Below are positions 1 through 6,509 of a stretch of DNA of 37,362 nucleotides, in pieces. Origin of the DNA: Victivallis vadensis (GTDB lineage: Bacteria; Verrucomicrobiota; Lentisphaeria; Victivallales; GWF2-50-93); NCBI GenBank assembly GCA_945883805.1, contig CAMCYE010000022.1:1-37362 (forward strand). The letters run 5' to 3'. Each line of letters opens with the position of its first letter. The first letter of the stretch is position 1. Below the pieces are notes generated by a model that was not told where the DNA came from, ran no database searches, and saw only the letters and a list, made by a program, of their open reading frames with translations. A program made the position numbers and the translations under genes.

Positions 1-238
1 TGCCGATCTTATCTGCCGGCACAACGGCAAAGTTCTTTTTTACCTCCACTAAGCATCTGCTTATAGGGTCGACTGCAATCAAAGGCAGCTTCACGACCTC
101 CCAGTCAAGTTTCGCAGCCTGGATCGCCTCTGCGGAAGTCGCAGGCCCCTTCAGCTCGGTACCAAGCCCGTGCCAGGGCGTCTTACCACAGTAGAACATC
201 GAAGCTTCACCGTTTTCAATGTTTATGTTATGCCCCAT
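1..238 (-). CDS. DUF932 (TIGR03299-type) plasmid/phage-like protein, 5' part only
   Basis: Translating the minus strand from the ATG at 238 gives 79 residues that run off the window edge. The N-terminus carries the run [15 protein letters not shown], followed by a stretch ending in [10 protein letters not shown]. This is the characteristic start of DUF932 / TIGR03299 proteins, which are about 300 residues long and found on plasmids, prophages and integrative elements. Their function is unknown. An AGGAGG ribosome-binding site lies about ten bases upstream. It is the third gene of a leftward operon, 30 bases after the 63-residue gene. The family assignment is confident; the C-terminal part is outside the window. 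Confidence 0.85.
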   Translation of the reverse strand, partial: MGHNINIENGEASMFYCGKTPWHGLGTELKGPATSAEAIQAAKLDWEVVKLPLIAVDPISRCLVEVKKNFAVVPADKIG

Positions 239-268
239 AGTGGAATCCTCCTGTTTTATTTTTTTACT

Positions 269-460
269 TCACAGCTTTTCGGCATACTCCAGGAACTTCT
301 TTACTGTCGTGGCGTCCATTTTAGAGAACTGCTCCATGATCCTGACAAACTCGCAGTTCTCGTTCTTTTCCACATGGTCTGATATTGCATCAATTATAGA
401 ATCAACGCCCTTTTTGCGTTCCTTTAAACCAGTTGATGATTTCTTCCCTGTGATTTCCAT
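269..460 (-). CDS. Small charged helical protein, 63 aa, unknown
   Basis: This short ORF has a strong ribosome-binding site (GAGGAGGG just before the ATG at 460). It sits between the HIRAN gene and the DUF932 gene in the same direction. The protein is rich in Lys and Glu, with no Cys pairs, signal peptide or membrane segment. Its second half (EFVRIMEQFSKMDATTVKKF) reads as amphipathic helix. I do not recognise a family. Position and spacing (52 bases after the HIRAN stop, 30 before the DUF932 start) argue that it is a real operon member, perhaps an accessory or DNA-binding partner; that role is a guess. Confidence 0.6.
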   Translation of the reverse strand: MEITGKKSSTGLKERKKGVDSIIDAISDHVEKNENCEFVRIMEQFSKMDATTVKKFLEYAEKL

Positions 461-512
461 AAGCCCTCCTCTGTTGTTTTAACATTTACCGACAATCACC
501 GTGAAACACTGA

Positions 513-1082
513 TTATTTTATGGTCTTATAAGGCGACAAATACATCAGTTTGCTGTTCATTCCCGGCATCGTCCGGATTTCAAGCTCCTTCATCCTTGTC
601 GTGATGATGTTGAATATGAGCTGGGTCTCGGGGAGCATCTTAACATCTCCCATCGCTATTGAATACTGGATCAGGACCTTCTTCAGAGTTTCCATTGAGT
701 ATCCGTCCAAGTTGAAATAAACGGTGAGCATGGAGTTGTGCAAGACAGCCTGCGGGAAATCACCCCTGTTCGGGCTGAGCATTGCGTCGCCTTTGCTAGT
801 TGTCTTTACTGTAAGTTCCACCGGCGTGATGGTAGCGGAGCCATAATTCATGAGAGCGGCCCTCATCTCTATAAGCCACTCGTCCATCAGCGGTGCGAGC
901 CACAACGAATCCTGGCGGTTCAGATATCCGAGCCTTTCACGTCCATTAACGACTCGGATTGCATTGGTGTCACACCGGTTTCCCGGCTCACGTTCAAGGC
1001 TCAACCGGTATCCGGCTTTAAGCTGTGCCGATGTATGTTCCATTCCTGTGAGATTGCTGTGGATTGTCCCTACCGTACTCAT
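513..1082 (-). CDS. HIRAN-domain protein, first gene of accessory operon
   Basis: The N-terminal third (about residues 9-68) matches the HIRAN pattern, with REPGNRCDTNAIRV followed by a GYLNR segment and a hydrophobic helix. HIRAN domains bind 3' ends of single-stranded DNA in HLTF/Rad5 helicases and also occur alone in mobile-element proteins of bacteria. The remaining 120 residues, including LPETQLIFNIITTRMKELEI, are not recognised. A GTG at 1088 would add two residues, but it lies inside the AAAGGAG ribosome-binding site. The ATG at 1082 has ideal spacing and is chosen here (189 aa). The start is probably coupled to the leader ORF that ends just upstream. Confidence 0.75.
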   Translation of the reverse strand: MSTVGTIHSNLTGMEHTSAQLKAGYRLSLEREPGNRCDTNAIRVVNGRERLGYLNRQDSLWLAPLMDEWLIEMRAALMNYGSATITPVELTVKTTSKGDAMLSPNRGDFPQAVLHNSMLTVYFNLDGYSMETLKKVLIQYSIAMGDVKMLPETQLIFNIITTRMKELEIRTMPGMNSKLMYLSPYKTIK

Positions 1083-1084
1083 TT

Positions 1085-1114
1085 TCACTCCTTTGATGTT
1101 TCAGCTTCCATCAT
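1085..1114 (-). CDS. Putative 9-aa leader peptide upstream of HIRAN gene
   Basis: A minus-strand ORF starts with two consecutive ATG codons (1112-1114 and 1109-1111) and encodes MMEAETSKE. It is preceded by a perfect AAGGAGG (1124-1130) nine bases upstream. Its TGA (1085-1087) overlaps the ribosome-binding site of the HIRAN gene and ends two bases before that gene's ATG. The arrangement suggests translational coupling or attenuation. No terminator/antiterminator pair was evident. Confidence 0.45.
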   Translation of the reverse strand: MMEAETSKE

Positions 1115-1148
1115 GGGCTTGCGCCTCCTTGATATTCATCTGGCAGTC

Positions 1149-1154
1149 ATTATA
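1149..1154 (-). promoter_or_regulatory. Consensus -10 box for HIRAN/DUF932 operon
   Basis: A perfect TATAAT is read on the minus strand. There is no good -35 box at 16-18 bases; that position is instead occupied by the inverted repeat at 1167-1181. This fits a promoter controlled by a bound regulator, most simply the divergently encoded WYL protein. Confidence 0.4.
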
Positions 1155-1166
1155 GTTAGGGGACAA

Positions 1167-1208
1167 GGACATTTTGTGTCCATATAAATTTTCTGGACAA
1201 AAATTTAT
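1167..1208. promoter_or_regulatory. Two adjacent inverted repeats, candidate WYL operator
   Basis: The first repeat is GGACA-N5-TGTCC (1167-1181). The second has 9-bp arms, ATAAATTTT (1184-1192) and AAAATTTAT (1200-1208), flanking CTGGACA. GGACA occurs a third time at 1161-1165. All lie in the divergent region between the HIRAN operon and the WYL regulator. This is the expected place and form for a dimeric autoregulator site. Confidence 0.45.
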
Positions 1209-1303
1209 GTGAAAAGAAATGCAGCACAGGCATCTTGCCCGTGATTCAAACTTTTTATTACAGGCGGGACGCCTGTTCCACGTTCTTAAAAAAAAGGGGA
1301 ATT

Positions 1304-2293
1304 ATGCCGACCAACAAAAAACAGCTCCAGCGCCTGGTCAAATTCGTCGCAATGCTCAAGGAAAACCGCTACCCCAATTGCTACAGCTTTGTAGAGGAAC
1401 TCCGCAAGGACGACCTCTACAAGAACAAGAATGTCGCCTGCACCACAAAGACCATCCAGCGCGACATCCTCACACTGAAGAACGAGTTCGACGCCCCCAT
1501 CGACTACGACTACGAGAACAAGGGCTATTACCTGCAGTCGCACGGATGGGATTTCCTCTGCCCGCTTTTCGAGGAACACGAGATGCTGGCATCCGTAATA
1601 GGCGCAAAGATCGCCGAGGACATTATGCCGGAACCGCTGAGGAGCCAGGTAAGGAACGCCGTGGATTTCCTGCTTACAAACAACAATCCCGACTTCCTTG
1701 ACACCGCCTATGTTAAATCCCTGATGATATCCCCAGGACTCCGTGTCAATATTGACAAGGACGTCTTCAATACCGTGTTCGAAGCCTGGAAAACGCATCA
1801 CACCCTTGACATTGAATATCTGGATTCCGGCAACAGGAAGAGTAAAAGAAGAATTGACCCTCATGTCCTGGCTTTCAGGGATGGTGCGTGGTTCACGATA
1901 GGTTACTGCCATCTCAGGGAGGAACGCCGGACTTTCGCCGTACACAGGATTGCCGGAGCCGAGGTGAGCAACAAGGTGTTCAGGCCTTCAGCGGAGATCA
2001 TTGACTCAGTGGAGAAGGACGGACCGTTCAAATACAAGAATTATCAGAACGTCAAGCTTCTCTGCGACAAGTCAATCCTCAAATCCATAACTGAAAAACC
2101 GCTTCACAAAAACCAGAAGATTGAACCTGTTGACAAGGAGAGGTTCAGCTTAATCATTCCCGTGGTTCCGGAATACGAGATAATGCTCATGGTGCTGAAT
2201 CAGGCCGGACTCATCAAGGTCATGGAACCAGCCTCACTGAGGAAACAGGTCAGGGAAGTGGCGCAGAAGATACTGTGCCTGCACAAGGCCTAG
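1304..2293 (+). CDS. WYL-domain transcriptional regulator (wHTH-WYL-WCX)
   Basis: The protein has 329 residues. An N-terminal winged helix-turn-helix ends with the recognition-helix motif CTTKTIQRDILTLKNEF (about 46-62). A central WYL domain (about 150-220) carries GAWFTIGYC where the WYL signature normally sits. A C-terminal WCX-like region follows. These proteins are homodimeric regulators that sense ligands, often nucleic-acid derived, and include BrxR and CapW, which control phage-defence operons. I start at ATG 1304 because AAGGGGA precedes it. An upstream in-frame ATG at 1235 would add 23 residues that cross a small hairpin and lack a ribosome-binding site. It faces the HIRAN/DUF932 operon and probably regulates it and itself. 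Confidence 0.85.
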   Translation: MPTNKKQLQRLVKFVAMLKENRYPNCYSFVEELRKDDLYKNKNVACTTKTIQRDILTLKNEFDAPIDYDYENKGYYLQSHGWDFLCPLFEEHEMLASVIGAKIAEDIMPEPLRSQVRNAVDFLLTNNNPDFLDTAYVKSLMISPGLRVNIDKDVFNTVFEAWKTHHTLDIEYLDSGNRKSKRRIDPHVLAFRDGAWFTIGYCHLREERRTFAVHRIAGAEVSNKVFRPSAEIIDSVEKDGPFKYKNYQNVKLLCDKSILKSITEKPLHKNQKIEPVDKERFSLIIPVVPEYEIMLMVLNQAGLIKVMEPASLRKQVREVAQKILCLHKA

Positions 2294-2422
2294 TCATTAT
2301 TAATCCCCCAGGAAATAATTCATCGCTCCAACGGGATCAGCCGGATCCATGAGGCTATCCGCCACAAAGGGAATCATGTTTTGATATTTGCTTCTTGGAA
2401 AAAAGCATTCGTGGTGCAATTT

Positions 2423-2462
2423 TATTTGTCTTACGGGGTCACGCCCCCGCAATTGACAAATA
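2423..2462. repeat. Nested hairpin, copy 1 of a small dispersed element
   Basis: Outer arms TATTTGTC (2423-2430) and GACAAATA (2455-2462) are perfectly complementary and enclose a second stem, GGGG-N5-CCCC. The core GGGTCAYGCCC followed by CGCAA recurs at 9634-9650, just upstream of hprK. Confidence 0.5.
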
Positions 2463-2505
2463 GAGGCATAAAAACCGCTGCTAAGCCTGCCAGTTGTCAA
2501 ACCCT

Positions 2506-2871
2506 CTATGTCATCCTCCTGCCCTTTTCCGTCAGCCGGTACTTCTGCAGGCGGCTGTTTGGCTTGCCGGGGATGGTGTATTCCAAAAGACCGGCATCCC
2601 GCATACGAGGCAAATCTTTGCGGAGATTGCCACTCAATTGCTTGTGACCCAAAGCAGTTGCGATTTCCGCTAATGACAACGGGACTGGAATGCAAATCTT
2701 CAAGATTGATCTTTCGACTTGTGCCTCGACTTGCTCACCAACCGGTTCGGAAACCTCCCTTGCCACGGGATGGACAGGCAGTCGCACCATGAAATAGCTG
2801 TGGTCTTCATCAAACTCGAACTCTGCGGGGATTGATTGATATAATCTATGGCCCACGCCATACCTATAACG
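2506..2871 (-). pseudogene. C-terminal remnant of a COG2865-type (RecG-like/AlbA_2) protein
   Basis: The reading frame runs from a stop near 2872 to 2506 and contains PAEFEFDEDHSYFMVRLPVHP. This is the typical junction near the end of COG2865 proteins (AlbA_2 plus divergent ATPase domains, often annotated as ATP-dependent helicase or transcriptional regulator). A winged-helix segment (SLAEIATALGHKQ to RLTEKG) follows. The roughly 350 residues expected before this point are absent, and stop codons lie directly upstream in frame. A GTG at 2856 has no convincing ribosome-binding site. I read it as a 3' fragment left by deletion. A free-standing small wHTH protein of about 116 aa is the alternative. 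Confidence 0.6.
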
Positions 2872-2908
2872 TTACTAGTTTCCCGAAATACCCACTATTA
2901 CCTGCTTA

Positions 2909-3247
2909 TCAAATCAGCCTCATTTCCTGAAACGAGGTGTGCCCCATGTGTTTCAAGCCAAGCTCGGTTATCTGCCTCCCTTGTGCAGTCTTGACGATCA
3001 GCCTGAGTTTCAGAAGCCAAGGTTCCACGATGTTTTCAATGGTTCCATCGTCTTCTCCGACAGCCTGAGCGACTGAAGACACGCCAAGAGGCCTGATTAC
3101 CTCTCCAAGATACTCAAGAACCTTGCGGTCGAGTCTTGTCAGCCCGAGTTCGTCTATGTCCTGCACGTCGAACATCTCCACGACACAACTTGAATCAATG
3201 CGGGGATGTTTGGAATAAACAGTGAAAAACTTGATGAAACCCAGCAA
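2909..3247 (-). pseudogene. Orphan C-terminal winged-helix domain of RuvB
   Basis: Residues of this frame from DVQDIDELGLTRLDRKVLEY through GEDDGTIENIVEPWLLKL to GRQITELGLKHMG follow the C-terminal DNA-binding domain of the Holliday-junction motor RuvB almost position for position. RuvB normally has about 340 residues; the Walker A, Walker B and sensor regions are missing. The 23 residues before the match do not resemble RuvB. The only start is a TTG without a clear ribosome-binding site. A real ruvB is presumably elsewhere. It lies beside another truncated gene, so a decaying island is likely. The identity of the domain is more certain than its pseudogene status. Confidence 0.6.
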
Positions 3248-3302
3248 TTCGGATTTTTTTCGACTTCTAGATTATTTCGGACTTCGTCAGTATTGGAAGT
3301 TT

Positions 3303-3608
3303 TTATGAGTCAGATGCCCTACCGTGTCGAGAATGGCATTTTGAAAGATTTTTCAATTCCGAGAGATTTGAACGAATCAGAGCCTGTTTCTTTGACTTCG
3401 ACCATTTTTTCAGTTGCGATTCACGCTTTAACGCCTTTTCCTTCTCATCGAAAATTTCATAAAAAACCAATTCAACCGGCTTACGACAAGAAGTATATTC
3501 AGCTCCCTTACCGGAATTATGATCAAATACCCTTTGATTCAGATCTTCAGTGAAGCCGACATAAAGAGAGTTATCAGAGCATTTCAGAATATAAATGTAG
3601 AAGGGCAT
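3303..3608 (-). CDS. GIY-YIG nuclease superfamily protein (COG2827/YhbQ-like)
   Basis: The 101-residue protein begins with the GIY-YIG module. It has YIYILKC (Y4, Y6), then YVG (16-18), the catalytic-type Arg in LNQRVFDHN (R26), and RESQLKKW with the metal-binding-type Glu at about 63. Small single-domain members act as structure-specific DNA endonucleases or are of unknown role; some are spread as near-selfish genes. The C-terminal tail after about residue 88 is not part of the domain. The start at 3608 lacks a strong ribosome-binding site. It lies just downstream of the tRNA gene and its flanking inverted repeat. Confidence 0.8.
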   Translation of the reverse strand: MPFYIYILKCSDNSLYVGFTEDLNQRVFDHNSGKGAEYTSCRKPVELVFYEIFDEKEKALKRESQLKKWSKSKKQALIRSNLSELKNLSKCHSRHGRASDS

Positions 3609-3709
3609 TTTGAGGGTTTCTCTTTGTCTCTTTGGCGTTTGGCCGTGCCATGAGCGAAATAAAAAGCTTCATGGTAAAGAGCTTCGACTCGTTTAACTCG
3701 CTCAGCCCC

Positions 3710-3766
3710 ATTCGACTCATTAAAAAGCTCAACGCAGGTTAAGGGAAGCTTTTTAATGAGTCGAAT
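3710..3766. repeat. Perfect 20-bp inverted repeat abutting the tRNA 3' end
   Basis: The left arm is 3710-3729 and the right arm 3747-3766, exactly complementary over 20 bp with a 17-base loop. The outermost right-arm base is the final A of the tRNA CCA. There is no uridine run after the stem on the minus strand, so it is not a standard terminator. A related motif, TTCGACTC, recurs at 3683-3690. It may be a processing or termination hairpin, a small mobile palindrome, or part of an attachment site. Confidence 0.6.
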
Positions 3767-3840
3767 GGTAGCGGGGGTTGGAATCGAACCAACTGCCTCC
3801 AGGTTATGAGCCTGACGAGCTACCAATGCTCTACCCCGCA
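3766..3840 (-). tRNA. Initiator tRNA-Met (anticodon CAT)
   Basis: The 75-base gene folds as a full cloverleaf on the minus strand. The acceptor stem is GCGGGG/CCCCGC. The D-stem is GAGC/GCTC, the anticodon loop CTCATAA and the T-arm GTTGG-TTCGATT-CCAAC, and CCA is encoded. Positions 1 and 72 are both U, so the first pair is unpaired, the hallmark of bacterial initiator tRNA. A11:U24 in the D-stem also fits an initiator. The anticodon stem has A29:U41 instead of the usual first of three G:C pairs. Confidence 0.9.
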
Positions 3841-3858
3841 ATATTAGTAAGTGCAGTA

Positions 3859-3886
3859 ATTATATAACTGATTTTTTTTTTTGCAA
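3859..3886 (-). promoter_or_regulatory. Promoter of the initiator tRNA
   Basis: On the minus strand TTGCAA (3881-3886), 16 bases, then a perfect TATAAT (3859-3864). Transcription would begin about a dozen bases before the tRNA. Confidence 0.55.
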
Positions 3887-3955
3887 GCAGGAAATGCATT
3901 TACGAGGCTAAAAACTTCTTTTATTCGAAGTTCGATGTTCAGGAGGCGTTATGGC

Positions 3956-4651
3956 TTACTCGCGAATCGGCTTTTGATAAATAGAGCCTCGGACCTCACC
4001 GCTCTCGTTTTCAGAAAAGGAGACGATCATTATCCTGAGAGATTTTTTATTTATGAAGATATCGCCAGTGGCAGGATTCATCTGATTGTCGTGGGATCCG
4101 AAAGCCTGCCATCCCCCCGAACCAATCTGAAGTCTGATTGAACGCAACGCCTCGTCAGAGGAAAGGGATGTGGTGAAGTATCCGTAATCAGCTTTTCTTG
4201 ATGGGAATTCCATTGTGGTGACAGGCTTTGAATCTGGCGGTAAGGGAAGCGTACGAGGCCATGACGGACTGTCAGGCATTTTCGAGGGAAGATCTATCGA
4301 GAACTGGATTACCGGATACACTCCTCCAAGCTCGACAAGATATACTCTTTTTCTGCCACCGTTTTTTTCTTTTATTTCAAACAGGGCGGAATTGCCGTTT
4401 TTTGAAATTTTCGCATCTGGAAAATTCTGTTTGAGCTGGTCAATGCAAACCTGAAGCCCTATGTCGAGAACAGATATTTTAAGGTCACCGGCTACACCAT
4501 TTATGACAACCGGCTCAATCCAGAGCTCAAGCGGACTGAGAAATTCCGATAGATCTCCTTTTCCGCCGCCGGAGAAAGGGGCAAAGGTGAAAACCTCGGC
4601 AATCGCCGCGTGGAAACATAAAATCAACAATACTGTCAAAAATCTTTTCAT
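3956..4651 (-). CDS. Secreted protein of unknown function, 231 aa
   Basis: The ATG at 4651 gives a clean signal peptide (MKRFLTVLLILCFHAAIAEV), with probable cleavage after about residue 20. The frame is open 21 codons further upstream, but that extension would bury the signal. No cysteine lipobox is seen. The mature part contains alternating hydrophobic stretches and Gly-rich turns consistent with beta structure (for example WQAFGSHDNQMNPATGDIFI near the end). I do not recognise a family. No strong ribosome-binding site is visible. It follows the 391-residue unknown gene by about 100 bases and may be cotranscribed with it. Confidence 0.6.
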   Translation of the reverse strand: MKRFLTVLLILCFHAAIAEVFTFAPFSGGGKGDLSEFLSPLELWIEPVVINGVAGDLKISVLDIGLQVCIDQLKQNFPDAKISKNGNSALFEIKEKNGGRKRVYLVELGGVYPVIQFSIDLPSKMPDSPSWPRTLPLPPDSKPVTTMEFPSRKADYGYFTTSLSSDEALRSIRLQIGSGGWQAFGSHDNQMNPATGDIFINKKSLRIMIVSFSENESGEVRGSIYQKPIRE

Positions 4652-4752
4652 ACCATACCAATACCATCGAAACAGCCTGGCAACAATGTCACAGACAAAT
4701 TTATATCCATCCAATACTTTTGAATTGAATTAGCTGGCGGCTTCTCCTAAAT

Positions 4753-5928
4753 TTAAGATATATTAGACAATCCTTTTACTGACGGAAGGATCGGATAGAC
4801 TTTTCCATTTCCTTCAGGAAGAATGTAGAAAAAAGAATTCGAATATCTCAGCTGTTTATTCGCCCAAAGATGGAAGTCAAGAACGCGTATCATGTTCCAG
4901 TGAAGAAGTGTCTTTTTCTGCGGTCTCTCAAGATGCGGAGCCGCATCGCACAGTGATACTTTAAGGTTGCCTAGGACAAGAGGTCTACCGTCCTTAATTG
5001 CCGCAACCGCCCTGACCCAGTCCCGTAGGAGGCCGGAAACGGGTGGCGCATGAAAACACGGCGCACCGGCGGGATTGCCTGCGAATCTCGCAGAATACAT
5101 TTCAGGCAGTTCCCTGTCCGGAAATTTAAAATACTTGCCCCCCCCGGGCAATATCTTGTTTTTCCCGGAAAAGGAAAATTCAGAAAACCCGGCGGCATCA
5201 CATGTAAAATATTTCCTGCCCGGTATCTCCCATGCGAAATACCAGGTGAACCTGTATTTTCTCGGGGCGATTGTCCCTGTTTCATTCCATTTTGCAAAAA
5301 TCCGTCTTACAGATATTCCGCCAGACGCCTTTTCAAACACAATTGACGCCGTTGTTCCCGGAAAAGTTTCGGTCTGAAGCCATCGCCAGACGTCATCACC
5401 GGTGCCTATTTCCAATTTTGTCCCGTCATCTCCCTCAAAAAGAATAACGAGGGGGATCTCTTCAACCGCAAGTTTCCACGATGAGTCCCTGCCAACGGCG
5501 TGCCATTCGATATCCGAAGTTTCAGAGAGCGGTTTGCCTATTTTTAAAATCCCTATTTTCGCCCACGCCCCCTTAACCATAAGATTGTCAATCTCAAAGG
5601 ATCCGGCCTCCATCGGGGCTTTCAGGACGAAGTCGGTTGTTATTTTCGCGCGGTTGCCCGCAAATTCAAACTGCCTGGTGATCTGAGGCTCGGAACCGAA
5701 GGGTATTACATTGACAATTTCAGCGCTTTTGTTAAGCAGATCAACGGACTCATGCTGTCTGCATTTAATACAGTAGCCTGATGCCTCCTCGATTATTCCG
5801 AACACCATTCCGGAAAGTGAAAGAATCTCCCGGCCGGCGCAGGAGAAAACCATTTTCTGGCCGGAAACTGCATTGAATGAGGCAGTCCAGTCACCGTCGG
5901 TCAGGATAAGGGGTTCAACTATGTTCAT
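4753..5928 (-). CDS. Uncharacterised 391-aa protein, probably beta-rich
   Basis: No signal peptide or membrane span is apparent. The sequence is rich in aromatic residues and short beta-type strands (for example RKYRFTWYFAWEIPGRKYF around residue 225), which resembles carbohydrate-active beta-sandwich enzymes in style only. No catalytic motif is recognisable and I do not assign a function. Its ATG overlaps the stop of the nitroreductase gene by four bases (ATGA at 5925-5928), so the two are translationally coupled. The operon appears to be pta, nitroreductase, then this gene. Confidence 0.65.
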   Translation of the reverse strand: MNIVEPLILTDGDWTASFNAVSGQKMVFSCAGREILSLSGMVFGIIEEASGYCIKCRQHESVDLLNKSAEIVNVIPFGSEPQITRQFEFAGNRAKITTDFVLKAPMEAGSFEIDNLMVKGAWAKIGILKIGKPLSETSDIEWHAVGRDSSWKLAVEEIPLVILFEGDDGTKLEIGTGDDVWRWLQTETFPGTTASIVFEKASGGISVRRIFAKWNETGTIAPRKYRFTWYFAWEIPGRKYFTCDAAGFSEFSFSGKNKILPGGGKYFKFPDRELPEMYSARFAGNPAGAPCFHAPPVSGLLRDWVRAVAAIKDGRPLVLGNLKVSLCDAAPHLERPQKKTLLHWNMIRVLDFHLWANKQLRYSNSFFYILPEGNGKVYPILPSVKGLSNIS

Positions 5929-6431
5929 TCCACAATCCTGAAAACGTCTGAAAGCGTTTTCCTTTTTCTAGGTTCGGGATTTTCTGCGGCTCTGCCGAGA
6001 GGTGAAATGGCAAGGACCTCCCATGGTGGCAGGATTCCCAGCACGGAATTCATCCGTCCGACATCATAGGCGCATATCCAGCATGTGCCCAGTCCCTCGG
6101 CGGTTGCCGCAAGCACCAGATGTTCCATTGCAATCCCGATGTCGACACCGATGATGCTCGAACCGTCAAGCCGTTTCCATGCCGCATCACGGTTGCCCAT
6201 TGCGACAACAATTGCCGGAGCCCGCCTCATCCATTCGTTTTTGTAACATGAGGATATGCTGTCACGGACATCCCTGTTCAGTATGATCCGGAAGCACCAT
6301 GGTTGAATATTGCACGCGGAAGGCGCAAGATTTACAGCCTCCCCGATTCTTGCCAGTGCGTCTTTGTCGATGGGCTCGTCCTTGTAGGCGCGTATGCTTT
6401 TCCTGTTCTTAACGACATCGTAGAATTCCAT
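5925..6431 (-). CDS. Nitroreductase-family FMN oxidoreductase
   Basis: The protein has 168 residues from the ATG at 6431, which has AAGGGGA eight bases upstream. An in-frame extension to 6482 lacks a ribosome-binding site. The N-terminal RKSIRAYKDEPI motif (about 10-21) and APSACNIQPWCF (about 36-47) are the FMN-phosphate-binding signature of the family. IGIAMEHLVLAATAEGLGTCW is the conserved central helix. Members reduce nitroaromatics, quinones or flavin substrates with NAD(P)H; the true substrate is unknown. It is shorter than classical nitroreductases (about 200-220), matching the compact subfamily common in anaerobes. It ends overlapping the next gene. Confidence 0.85.
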   Translation of the reverse strand: MEFYDVVKNRKSIRAYKDEPIDKDALARIGEAVNLAPSACNIQPWCFRIILNRDVRDSISSCYKNEWMRRAPAIVVAMGNRDAAWKRLDGSSIIGVDIGIAMEHLVLAATAEGLGTCWICAYDVGRMNSVLGILPPWEVLAISPLGRAAENPEPRKRKTLSDVFRIVE

Positions 6432-6509
6432 GTTGTATTTCCCCTTGTCTTTATGATTGCAAAGCAATCTTTTGGAGTTCAACTTTTATTTTTCCATCTT
6501 ATGGAAAAA

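Noticed and set aside
1286..1945. 219-aa minus-strand frame opposite the WYL regulator
   Set aside because: It is an antisense shadow of a confidently identified gene.
2300..2695. 131-aa minus-strand frame
   Set aside because: Its first half is an out-of-frame shadow of the COG2865-type fragment and the rest has no ribosome-binding site or recognisable motif.
3710..3766. Inverted repeat as a rho-independent terminator for the tRNA
   Set aside because: The stem is long enough but is not followed by a U-run on the minus strand, and it touches the CCA end directly.
3584..3841. 85-aa minus-strand frame with VARQAHNLEAVGSIPTPA
   Set aside because: This is a translation of the tRNA-Met gene, a well-known false protein pattern.
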